This document shows positions 44,601 through 52,311 of a stretch of DNA of 52,844 bases, one piece after another. The notes under the pieces are model-generated. The model saw nothing but the letters and a program-made list of their open reading frames with translations. It had not been told where the DNA came from and did not search any database. Position 1 is the stretch's first letter. Each line of letters begins with the position of its first letter. The DNA is taken from the NCBI GenBank assembly GCA_902786515.1, contig CADADA010000017.1, forward strand, positions 1-52,844. The letters are read 5' to 3'. A program made the translations under genes and the position numbers. The DNA is from an uncultured Lachnospiraceae bacterium (GTDB lineage Bacteria > Bacillota > Clostridia > Lachnospirales > Lachnospiraceae).

Positions 44601-46426
44601 TTGTAATACCGGATGGAGTGGAAAGTATAGGGGCTTCATCGTTTTATGGCTGCAGTGCCCTGACAAACGTAACTATACCGGATAGTGTTGTAAGCATTGG
44701 AGCATCAGCATTTTCGGACTGTGATGCATTGGAAAGTGCAGGATTACCATCAGCTATAACAAGTATAGAGGAATATGCATTTAGCGGTTGTGCTGGTCTT
44801 AAGAGTATTATCATACCTGACGGAGTGACGAAAATTGGCGAATCCGCATTTTACGGATGTAAGTCTGTGGAAGAAATATGGATTCCGGAGAGTGTAACGT
44901 TGATTGATAATTATGCATTTAACGGATGCAGCAATGCAACAAGTATTAAGGTTGATGAAAATAATACTGCCTATGACAGTGGAGATGATTGTAATGCGAT
45001 TATCAGAAAGGCTTCTGACAATTTAATACTCGGCTGTGCAAATACGGTTATTCCTGAAACGATAATAAGTATAGGTAATGGTGCATTTATGGGATGTACA
45101 GGCATTAGTAATGTTGTGCTTCCTGACAGTGTCCAGAATGTTTATAAGAGAGCGTTTTATGAGTGCAGTAATTTGGTATCAATCCGCATATCGAAGAATG
45201 TAAGTAATATTGCAGATGAGGCATTTTACGGCTGCAATGGTCTTACAATACAATGTTATTATGATTCAAAAGCTTATACATATGCGAAAGATAATGAGAT
45301 AAATTATGAGCTTATTGAGCCTGCTCCGGAAGAAACAACGGTGGAAAAAGAGACGTCCGCTTCACAGGAGACAACAGTGCCACAGGAGACAACGACAAAG
45401 TCTTCAGATGAGACGACAGCAAAACAGGGAGAGACAACGACCAAGCAGGGCGAGACAACAACGACAAAACAGGGCGAGACAACGACGACCAAGCAGGGAG
45501 AGACAACAACGACAAAACAAGGAGAGACAACGACAACAAAACAGGGCGAGACAACGACAACAAAGCAGGGCGAGACAACAACGACAAAACAAGGAGAGAC
45601 AACGACGACAAAGCAGGGAGAGACAACGACGACCAAGCAGGGCGAGACAACAAAAAAAACAGGCGAGACAACGACGACAAAATCAGGTGAGACTACGAAA
45701 CAGTCGCAGGAGACAACAACAAAAACAGGCGAGACAACGACGACAAAATCAGGTGAGACTACGAAACAGTCGCAGGAGACAACAACGACTAAGACAGGCG
45801 AGACAACAACGACAAAATCAGGTGAGACTACAACTGAGGGTGAGACCACAAAACAATCACAGGAAACTACGACTACGAAGATAACAGAAGAGACTACAAC
45901 TAAGACATCACAGGAGACGACAACTGCAAAAGAACAGACGACAACGAAAGTAACTACAAAAGTAAAATTTAACAAGACAAAAGTCAGTATCATGGCAGGA
46001 GAAAAAGTTACATTGAAGGCAACTGTTTCTCCAAGCAGTAAAAAGATAAGCTGGACAACATCCAAAAAATCAGTTGCAGTTGTATCATCAAAAGGTGTGG
46101 TAACGGGAGTAAAATCAGGAACAGCAAATATTAAAGTTAAAACATATGATGGAGCAACGGCAACATGTAAAGTAACCGTAAAAGCAGAACCGAAGAAGAT
46201 TTCGCTTAATAAAAAGAGTATTAAATTGAAAGTGAAAAAGACATTTAAGCTCAAATATACGATTACAAAAAATACATACACCAGTGTAACTTTTTCTACA
46301 AGTAACAAAAAAGTGGCAACAGTAAGCAGTAAAGGAGTTATAAAGGCGGTTAAAAAAGGAAAAGCAGTAATAACTGCTAAAACACTCAACGGAAAAACAG
46401 CAAAATGTAAGGTTACTGTAAAATAA
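41678..46426 (+). CDS. Giant BspA-like leucine-rich-repeat surface protein
   Basis: A 1582-aa exported adhesin-type protein; AGGAGG at 41661-41666 sets the start. Signal peptide about 1-35 (MKLKRISCTLLAAGMVL). About 45-1205 are LRR_5/BspA-type repeats near 23 aa with the pattern AFxxCxxLxSIxIPxxVxxIG. They fall into four modules, each opening with a YVYxKYxDHCxITGYSG-like strand block. About 1217-1427 is a Thr-rich linker made of GETTTTKQ units. About 1428-1582 are two Ig-like (Big_2) domains with SWTTSKKSVAVVSSKGVVTG. No LPXTG motif. Such proteins bind host or plant surfaces in other species; the actual ligand is unknown. Confidence 0.93.
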   Translation: MKLKRISCTLLAAGMVLTSVPCENVPYMGVVINAFADETSQYTVGNVTYRYVVNGDTCSITGFEGSDPDIVIPDMIDDKSVISIGYAAFKNCTTLVSVEVPQGVTLIGDEAFQGCTSLISIKIPDSVTNMEDDTFFNCPEDMVMYGVKGSYAETYAAKEEIKFKDLDIDDKIYVVNNSTYVYSKYEDHCVITGYSGSDTEIDIPAAIDEIPVTQIENEVFKGLTGITSVTIPSKITSIGDSAFADCTSLKVVNMQTELATIGAYAFSGCSALTTISFPNSMTAIPDYAFYNCSSLETINITNSIKTIGKYAFAGCGNISKITGGTKVVTISDYAFRDCVGLTDADFIYNTKLRTISEGAFAGCVGITEIKLGYVTSIGSGVFKGCTGLESISIESGNSSYCSCYAGNGNYEKQNESDPDDWNAIVETGSNILLAGCSNSFIPSGVTKIDNYAFQGSVRMESIEIPDTVTVIGTYSFNGCTALKSITIPASVITLYGKNVFAGCTDLVIYGYAGSRAETFAGLESITFREIGVEYDKELSVDGVKYVYTKYADHCEITGYSGEATDITIPETIEDKPVTYIGAAAFYEQTKLENVVIPAGVISIGKSAFYGCTNLKSINLPSGIEVINDYTFYDCMSLESIEIPAAVSSIEEHAFRNCNSLTSIVVSESNTHYNSGSGSNAIIDGSSSKLILGCKNTTIPVYVTGIGEYAFYNCAGLETISIPVNVTEIEPYAFYGCSGMTSVSMTTGLTKIDTYAFYGCSSLTAVNIPDNVTSIGDKAFGNCSSLTEITVSEGNSTYDSRNDCNAIIYTFTKRIVQGCNNTTIPDTTVIIGKYAFSDCTDITSIVLPSTVTTIENEAFKNCTGLTSIDIPQTVVSIGDNVFQNCDKLTIFGISGSKAETYAEKNGITFRDKNAVYDKTFQTGNSEYVYAKFDDHCEITGFSGSDRDISIPATIEGAGVTKICSKAFSEQGILETVVIPDGVESIGASSFYGCSALTNVTIPDSVVSIGASAFSDCDALESAGLPSAITSIEEYAFSGCAGLKSIIIPDGVTKIGESAFYGCKSVEEIWIPESVTLIDNYAFNGCSNATSIKVDENNTAYDSGDDCNAIIRKASDNLILGCANTVIPETIISIGNGAFMGCTGISNVVLPDSVQNVYKRAFYECSNLVSIRISKNVSNIADEAFYGCNGLTIQCYYDSKAYTYAKDNEINYELIEPAPEETTVEKETSASQETTVPQETTTKSSDETTAKQGETTTKQGETTTTKQGETTTTKQGETTTTKQGETTTTKQGETTTTKQGETTTTKQGETTTTKQGETTTTKQGETTKKTGETTTTKSGETTKQSQETTTKTGETTTTKSGETTKQSQETTTTKTGETTTTKSGETTTEGETTKQSQETTTTKITEETTTKTSQETTTAKEQTTTKVTTKVKFNKTKVSIMAGEKVTLKATVSPSSKKISWTTSKKSVAVVSSKGVVTGVKSGTANIKVKTYDGATATCKVTVKAEPKKISLNKKSIKLKVKKTFKLKYTITKNTYTSVTFSTSNKKVATVSSKGVIKAVKKGKAVITAKTLNGKTAKCKVTVK
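45427..45850 (+). repeat. 24-bp coding minisatellite and 66-bp duplication in the BspA-like gene
   Basis: About eight near-identical 24-bp units encode GETTTTKQ. They are followed by two copies of a longer unit (TGETTTTKS then GETTKQSQETTT, about 66 bp) starting near 45659 and 45725. Differences between copies are mostly silent. Because units are multiples of 3, copy-number change would lengthen or shorten the stalk without breaking the frame. Confidence 0.9.
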
Positions 46427-46472
46427 GTTTCCGGTGCAATCACGAGGAAAATAATTTGTTTTTAAGGTGGAG

Positions 46473-46510
46473 AAAATGGGCGTAGCGTTGGCTGCGCCCA
46501 TTTTCGTTTT
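46473..46510 (+). terminator. Terminator after the giant BspA-like gene
   Basis: A near-perfect 14 to 15-bp stem (46473-46486 with 46490-46504), small loop, with a TTTT-C-TTTT tail. Confidence 0.9.
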
Positions 46511-46531
46511 ATGCTATTCAAACGGTGTAAA

Positions 46532-46560
46532 TTGATTTATTCATTGTAAAATGATATAAT
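46532..46560 (+). promoter_or_regulatory. Promoter of the binding-protein gene
   Basis: TTGATT at 46532-46537 and TATAAT at 46555-46560, spacer 17 nt. Confidence 0.75.
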
Positions 46561-46604
46561 GAAAAAAGAGAATTTGTATAGTTTTTGAGAGGTACTATAG
46601 ACGA

Positions 46605-47708
46605 ATGAGAAAGAAAAATTTAATTTCTTCATTGCTTATTGTTACTGTATTGATGACTCAGGGATTTGTTTTTCAGGGATGTAAGAAGCAGCCTGTGCAG
46701 GATAAGCAGGAAAAGGAATTTATTATTGGTGAGATTATTACAAAAAACGGGGTATATGAAAAAGAGGGGGAAGAAATGTATTATGGTTCAAAGCTGGCAG
46801 TGGATGAGATTAATGACAACGATGGTGTTTTGATAGATGGGGAGAAGTATCATTTAAAACTAATTACAGTAGATGATGAAAGCAATCCGGATATGGCGAA
46901 GAATTTATATAAATCATTGATTGATGAAGGAGCACAGGTACTTGTGGCGCCTGTAAGCACTGACTCGTGCAAAGCAGTAGAAAGTCTGGCATATGAAGAT
47001 AATATACCGATGTTGATTTCTTCTGTTACATCTGATGAAGTTGGAAAATTTGATAATTCATTCAGGTTATGTCTGTCTGATGAACAAAAGGGAATGGAGG
47101 CAGCAGATGAGGCATTTTATCATATGAATAGCAGAAAGGCTGTGATACTCTATCATGAATCATCACAGGAGATGATGGAATCATATGCAAATGAATATAT
47201 CAAAAACGGAGGCAGCATTGTGGGGCAGGAGCAGTGTTCCGGTGATTTAGAAAGTCTTACATATTGCGTGAATCGTATAAGGGCGTCAGGAGCAGATGTA
47301 ATATTTATACCTGAGCAAAGAGATTTTTCAAAAGCGGTCATGGATTTTATGGAACAGCAGCAGTTGGGTGTTTCGGTTGTCACAAGCGAGAATTGGGATG
47401 GAATGAAAGTAAATGAATATGTGTATTTGAGGGGAATTGCATATCCGAAAACATACACTGACAAATTCTCAGGATTTAGTAATATGTATTTTGGTGAATA
47501 TGAGGAAATGCCAAATCAAGAAGCAGCAGAGGGATATGATACGATATATGCAATAGTGAATGCTTTAAATGAAGCGGGAAATACAGATTGTGACCTGCAG
47601 ATATGTGCGATGTCAAATATTGTGTTTGACGGGATTACCGGAAAGGAAATACATTTTAGTGAGACCGGGAAATGTAAAAGAAATGTTGAATTTGTGCGGC
47701 TGAGATAG
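46605..47708 (+). CDS. Branched-chain amino-acid-type ABC substrate-binding lipoprotein
   Basis: A 367-aa exported binding protein of the type I (Leu/Ile/Val, Peripla_BP_6) fold. The signal peptide ends in a lipobox-like FVFQGC with Cys27, giving a lipid anchor. Mature part: IIGEIITKNGVYEKEGEEMYYGSKLAVDEIN, TVDDESNPDMAKNLYKSLIDEGAQVLVAPVSTDSC, IPMLISSVTSDEV, and the later RASGADVIFIPEQ. No permease or ATPase genes are near, so it is an orphan that may pair with a distant transporter or sense a ligand. GAGAGG lies upstream. Confidence 0.85.
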   Translation: MRKKNLISSLLIVTVLMTQGFVFQGCKKQPVQDKQEKEFIIGEIITKNGVYEKEGEEMYYGSKLAVDEINDNDGVLIDGEKYHLKLITVDDESNPDMAKNLYKSLIDEGAQVLVAPVSTDSCKAVESLAYEDNIPMLISSVTSDEVGKFDNSFRLCLSDEQKGMEAADEAFYHMNSRKAVILYHESSQEMMESYANEYIKNGGSIVGQEQCSGDLESLTYCVNRIRASGADVIFIPEQRDFSKAVMDFMEQQQLGVSVVTSENWDGMKVNEYVYLRGIAYPKTYTDKFSGFSNMYFGEYEEMPNQEAAEGYDTIYAIVNALNEAGNTDCDLQICAMSNIVFDGITGKEIHFSETGKCKRNVEFVRLR

Positions 47709-47740
47709 AAAAAATGTGGCGAAAGGCATGGTTTGAAAAT

Positions 47741-48364
47741 ATGGAAAAGTACGTAATAACTATAGGAAGAGGATATGGAAGCGGTGGACGGACAATAGGA
47801 AAAATGCTGGCAGAAGAGCTGGGAATTCATTATTATGACAAAGAAATATTAAAGCTTACATCCAAGGTAACGGGAATTAATGAAAAACTGATAAAACAGG
47901 CAGATGAACAGCTAAAGTCCGGAAATATAGTGAAGATATCCAATAATGTTTATCGCGGGGAGCAGTATGGCGGAGAAGATGATTTGGTTTCAAATACTAA
48001 TCTTTTTAATTATCAGGCAAAAGTATTGAATGAACTTGCTGACAGGGAGTCGTTTGTAATAATCGGAAGATGTGCAAATTATGTACTGCGTGACAGAAAA
48101 CGTGTTGTGCGGATATTTGTATATGCATCTATGGAAAATTGTATCAAAAAAGTCAGCAATGTATCCAGTCTCGACGAAGGCGACATAGAGAATTTTATCA
48201 AAACAACAGATTTAAACAGAGCGAGATATTATAAGTTCAATACAGGCAGGGACTGGAGCGATGCCAGAGATTATGACCTTTGCTTTTCTACGGACAATAT
48301 TACATATGAGCAGGCGGTGGTTTTGATAAAGAATTACTTAAAATTGAAAGGAATTATAAGATAA
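47741..48364 (+). CDS. Cytidylate-kinase-like P-loop protein
   Basis: A 207-aa protein starting at 47741 (AAAGG upstream; ATG at 47714 is possible but adds residues unlike the family). The P-loop GRGYGSGGRTIGK (9-21), then LAEELGIHYYDKEIL, match the cytidylate-kinase-like family common in Firmicutes. Further on, VIIGRCANYVLRD and VRIFVYAS are conserved. The true substrate of this family is uncertain; it lacks the usual CMP-kinase length and is an extra to the essential Cmk. The phosphatase gene follows after 1 nt. Confidence 0.85.
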   Translation: MEKYVITIGRGYGSGGRTIGKMLAEELGIHYYDKEILKLTSKVTGINEKLIKQADEQLKSGNIVKISNNVYRGEQYGGEDDLVSNTNLFNYQAKVLNELADRESFVIIGRCANYVLRDRKRVVRIFVYASMENCIKKVSNVSSLDEGDIENFIKTTDLNRARYYKFNTGRDWSDARDYDLCFSTDNITYEQAVVLIKNYLKLKGIIR

Positions 48365-48365
48365 A

Positions 48366-48938
48366 GTGAACATTTACATAGCAAGACATGGAGAAACAGA
48401 ATATAACAAACAAAAGAGGTATCAGGGAAGCATTGATATTCCACTAAATGAGGCAGGGAGAAATCAGGCGAGAAATGTATCAAAGGAATTAGATGTTTCA
48501 TTTGATGTTGTTATATCAAGCCCGCTTATAAGGGCTCTGGAGACGGCTGAGATTCTATCGGGGTTTGACAGAAAAGATATTATTATCGACGAGCGTATCA
48601 GAGAAATATGTATGGGTGTGTATGAGGGACAGTATTATGCTGAAACTGATAAGGACTTCGAAAAGTTTTTCAAAAAACCTGAGGAATACGTAGCGGTAAA
48701 TGGTTCGGAATCATTTGAAAGTCTTAAAGAGAGAATGTGGGATTTTCTGTGTGATATTACAGGACGTTATAAAGACACGGATAAAAAAATACTGATATTA
48801 TCTCATGGAGCTGCAATTCATGCGTTGCTTGCAGTCATTAAAGATATTCCAATGTGTGATTTCTGGAAAATACCGGTGGAGAACTGCAGAATGATAAGAA
48901 TCGGGTATGATAATAATCGGTATGAGGTTATAGAATAA
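48366..48938 (+). CDS. Histidine phosphatase family protein (phosphoglycerate-mutase-like)
   Basis: A 190-aa enzyme starting with GTG at 48366, directly after the kinase-like gene. The catalytic RHGETEYN motif is at residues 7-14, followed by GSIDIPLNEAGRNQA, VVISSPLIRALETAEIL with the second arginine, and the late ILSHGAAIHAL histidine motif. It is in the small GpmB/CobC/phosphatase group; the substrate cannot be told from sequence. It forms a two-gene unit with the kinase-like protein. Confidence 0.9.
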   Translation: MNIYIARHGETEYNKQKRYQGSIDIPLNEAGRNQARNVSKELDVSFDVVISSPLIRALETAEILSGFDRKDIIIDERIREICMGVYEGQYYAETDKDFEKFFKKPEEYVAVNGSESFESLKERMWDFLCDITGRYKDTDKKILILSHGAAIHALLAVIKDIPMCDFWKIPVENCRMIRIGYDNNRYEVIE

Positions 48939-48954
48939 TATTATGTGAGGTGTT

Positions 48955-50088
48955 TTGTATGAAAAAGAAAAAATAGAAAAGCTAAAATTGGGAAATATAC
49001 AAGATGTTAAGATTCCAAGCTCAGTTACAGAAATAGGTAAGATGGCATTCCATAGTGATGAACGTTAAAAAAAAATAAGAATACCGGATGGTGTAACCAA
49101 AATAGGAGAGTCGGCATTTGCGAATTGCTATTCCTTAAAATCTGTGACAATAGGAAATTCGGTAACAAATATTGAGAAAAATGCCTTTAAGAATTGTAAG
49201 AGCCTTATGAAGGTTAAATATGGAAGTTCTCTAAAATTCATTGGTGAATCTGCTTTTAGATATTGCTATAAATTAAAAAATGTGGAGCTTTCTGATTCGG
49301 TTGAAGAAATTGGAAAAGATGCGTTTTGTAGTTGTACAGCATTGCAACACGTAAAGCTGTCTAAGAATTTAAAAGCAATACCGGAAGAATGTTTTCAATG
49401 TTGTCATGGCCTTATTGATATAAGTATACCGGATTCAGTTGAAGAAATAGGAGATTATGCGTTCGGTCACTGTGAATCGCTGACAGAAGCATATATATCT
49501 GCAAATGTAAAGAAAATGGGGATAGCGCCATTTGCCACATGTAATGCAATTGAAAAATTGGTAATAGATAAAAACAATTCGTATTATGATAGCAGAGATA
49601 ATAGCAATGCAATTATAGAAACTGCTACAAACAGGATAATAGAGATAGGTCCAAATGGAATAATACCTGATGGCGTAAGAATAATAGGTGAAGAATGTAT
49701 GGCGTCTGATTCTTGTGATTGTCAGGAAGTACAAAATTACGTAATAAAGGTTCCTAAGAGTGTAAAAGTTATTGAAAAAGGTGCATTTAAAAATTGTCGT
49801 GCAAAGAGGGTTGAAATTCCAAGGACGGTTAAAATAATACGTAAATATACATTTAGTGATTGTATTATAAATGAGTTAATTCTTCCGGATACCATTAAAG
49901 CAGTGGGATTTAGAGCATTTGATTCTTCTCAAATAAAAAAATTAACTTTCAAGGCAAAAAAATTTGCTATAAAAGGGAATTTGTTTGGCGATAATGGGGT
50001 TGCATACATAAGGCATCTTTATTGTGTGAGAGGTTCTTATGCTATAAAAGAAGCAAAAAAATACAAAATACCATATTCTTTCATATAA
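48955..50088 (+). pseudogene. Decayed BspA-like leucine-rich-repeat gene
   Basis: LRR_5 coding starts right after the phosphatase gene: in the frame from TTG 48955 the reading gives VKIPSSVTEIGKMAF, then a TAA at 49066-49068, and continues KKIRIPDGVTKIGESAFANC in the same frame to 50088. The stop replaces an expected leucine codon (LKKIRIP). An ATG at 48959, in another frame, meets a stop after five codons. The remaining open part (GTG 49144 or later) has no ribosome site and no signal peptide. The C-terminal half is still good LRR sequence (about 12 repeats), so decay is recent, or it is a truncated copy of the neighbours. Confidence 0.7.
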
Positions 50089-50139
50089 TAAAGTAATTAG
50101 TATAGTCGTTTTTTATACAACCATTTTAATAATAGACCA

Positions 50140-50185
50140 AGGCAAATGTTACAGAATTATTTAAAAATGTAATATTTGCCTTTTG
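50140..50185 (+). terminator. Terminator after the decayed LRR gene
   Basis: A 14-bp stem with one G-T pair (50140-50153 with 50168-50181), 14-nt loop, TTTT tail. Confidence 0.8.
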
Positions 50186-50261
50186 TTTATATAATCAAAT
50201 GGTTGATAAGATAATAACGCATTATGAAGATACATGACTGCAAATTTCTGTAAAATAAATA

Positions 50262-50290
50262 TTGCATTAATTACAAAAATGTTATATAAT
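50262..50290 (+). promoter_or_regulatory. Promoter of the second intact BspA-like gene
   Basis: TTGCAT at 50262-50267 and TATAAT at 50285-50290, spacer 17 nt. The intervening region 50186-50382 shows nothing else. Confidence 0.7.
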
Positions 50291-50382
50291 ATTTACATAA
50301 CAAGAAATACAAAATTAACAGGCAGTGAATATGTACATTATGTTGGATTTACATCATGAGTACATGCGGAAAGGAGATTGTT

Positions 50383-52242
50383 ATGAGAAAGAAACTAAAA
50401 ATGATTAAAAAGGTTGCATTTATTGCATTGGCAGCAGGTATGATTCTGAGTCCGGTAAAAGGAGCAGCCATACCGGAAAATGTGACAGGAACAGTAGCGT
50501 ATGGAGCAGATACATCTAAGACATATGGAGATTTTAAATATACAGTTGTTAATAATTCTTATGTCAGAATAAAAAAATATATCGGGCAAAAAAGTAAGGT
50601 AATTATTCCTAAGGAGATTGAAGGTTATAAAGTAAAACAAATAGGGAATAGAGCATTTGCCAATCGTAAAGTTGGTGTGGAAAATGTAATAATTCCCGGT
50701 ACTGTTGAAAGAATTGGGAATAGAGCTTTTTTTAATTGTAAAAATTTAAAGAGTGTTAAGCTTTCGAAAGGAACAAAAAAAATAGGTGAAAGCGCATTTT
50801 GGAATTCCGGTTTACAGAGTATAAATCTGCCTGAAGGTCTGAAAACAATAGGTGGAAGGGCATTTGCAAGATGTGAAAATCTAAAAAGTATAGAATTACC
50901 GAAGAGTATAACAGAAGTGGCTGATAATACATTTTGGTATTGCGGTATACAGAGCATAAAACTACCGGAAAATCTGAAAAAAATACAGTACCAGGCATTT
51001 GATTGTTGTTATAATCTGAAAAAAATATATATTCCTGACGGTGTTAATTCTATAGAAGAAAGTGCATTTAAATGGCATAATGCTAAATTTAAAATAGAAT
51101 GCAACAAGGGTTCATATGCATATAATTATGCAAATAAAAATAAGTTGGGAATTAGTGTTAGTGGTAAAGTTGTAAGTAAGGATAAAACAACTGAAAGAGT
51201 GATGAAAAACTTCGCATATAATATTGTTAATAATTCTTATGTTGAGATTTATAAACATCTGGGATTCGAGAAAAATGTAGTAATACCGGATAAAATCGAG
51301 GGATATAAGGTTACAGTTATTGGTAATGCAGCATTTCATGAAATAAGACCGGCAAACCGTGAAGAGTGGAAGTGGTGGAATGAATCGACTACTTCATATA
51401 GAATTCATGATGATACTACTGAAAGTGTAAAATTACCGAAATCGTTAAAAACTATAGGTTCATCTGCTTTTCAGGGTTGTACTGCACTGAAAAAAATAGA
51501 AATACCTGATGGGGTAACGAAAATAGGAGACTATGCTTTTGCTAACACACGCATTGAGTATTTAAGTATTCCAAATGGAGTGGAAAGAATAGAATCTAGA
51601 ACATTTGCACAGTGTAAAGAATTAAAAACAGTGAACCTTCCGGCAGGTCTCAAATATATAGAATATGGTGCTTTTATGAATTCGGGCATTGAGAGTATAA
51701 ACATTCCAAAAGGTGTGAAAAGAATAGAATGGCGTACATTTTTAGAATGTAAAAATCTAAAAAACGTAAAACTTAATGAAGGACTAAGATATATAGAAAA
51801 AGGTGCTTTCTCTGAATCAGGTATTGAGAGTATAATCATTCCAAAAGGTGTGAAAGAAATAAAGGACGATGCATTTTATAAATGTAATAAATTAAAAACA
51901 GTGAAACTTAATAAAGGACTCAAATACATAGGAAGCGCGGCTTTTACTGAATCAGGTATTGAAAGTATAACTATTCCTAAAGGAGCGGTAGCAGGACGTA
52001 GATCATTTTACAGTTGTAGTAAATTAAAAACAGTTAAGTTTTCTAAAGGAGTTGAAAGTATAGATGATGAAGCATTTAACTCATGCAAAGAATTGACTAA
52101 AGCTATTATACCTAACAGTGTGAAAAAAATAGGGAAAAATGCATTTGCATGGGGAAATGCAAACTTTAAGATAGAATGTAGTAAGAATTCTCATGCATAT
52201 ACGTATGCGGTAAATAATGGTATAGGTGTTATAGAGAAATAA
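50383..52242 (+). CDS. BspA-like leucine-rich-repeat secreted protein
   Basis: A 619-aa protein starting at 50383, with AAAGGAG at the right distance (an ATG at 50356 lies before that site). Signal peptide about 1-30 (KKVAFIALAAGMILSPVKG). Two LRR_5 blocks, each opening with a similar strand unit: FKYTVVNNSYVRIKKY ... VIIPKEIEGYKVKQIG near residue 46, and FAYNIVNNSYVEIYKH ... VVIPDKIEGYKVTVIG near 282. Repeats have the AFxxCxxLKxVxLxxGLKxIxxxAF form, more Lys-rich than in the large BspA-like protein. No stalk, Ig-like domain or sorting motif, so it may be released or bound by charge. Confidence 0.9.
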   Translation: MRKKLKMIKKVAFIALAAGMILSPVKGAAIPENVTGTVAYGADTSKTYGDFKYTVVNNSYVRIKKYIGQKSKVIIPKEIEGYKVKQIGNRAFANRKVGVENVIIPGTVERIGNRAFFNCKNLKSVKLSKGTKKIGESAFWNSGLQSINLPEGLKTIGGRAFARCENLKSIELPKSITEVADNTFWYCGIQSIKLPENLKKIQYQAFDCCYNLKKIYIPDGVNSIEESAFKWHNAKFKIECNKGSYAYNYANKNKLGISVSGKVVSKDKTTERVMKNFAYNIVNNSYVEIYKHLGFEKNVVIPDKIEGYKVTVIGNAAFHEIRPANREEWKWWNESTTSYRIHDDTTESVKLPKSLKTIGSSAFQGCTALKKIEIPDGVTKIGDYAFANTRIEYLSIPNGVERIESRTFAQCKELKTVNLPAGLKYIEYGAFMNSGIESINIPKGVKRIEWRTFLECKNLKNVKLNEGLRYIEKGAFSESGIESIIIPKGVKEIKDDAFYKCNKLKTVKLNKGLKYIGSAAFTESGIESITIPKGAVAGRRSFYSCSKLKTVKFSKGVESIDDEAFNSCKELTKAIIPNSVKKIGKNAFAWGNANFKIECSKNSHAYTYAVNNGIGVIEK

Positions 52243-52311
52243 TATATCGTCACTATCTTATCAATCATATAGTTTTATGTTATACTTTTATCCATAGTAC
52301 AAACAATTATC

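Noticed and set aside
45304..46443. A 379-codon open frame on the minus strand
   Set aside because: It is the antisense of the Thr-rich repeat and Ig-like region of the BspA-like gene; the Val/Ser-rich repeat product is an artefact of the repeat.
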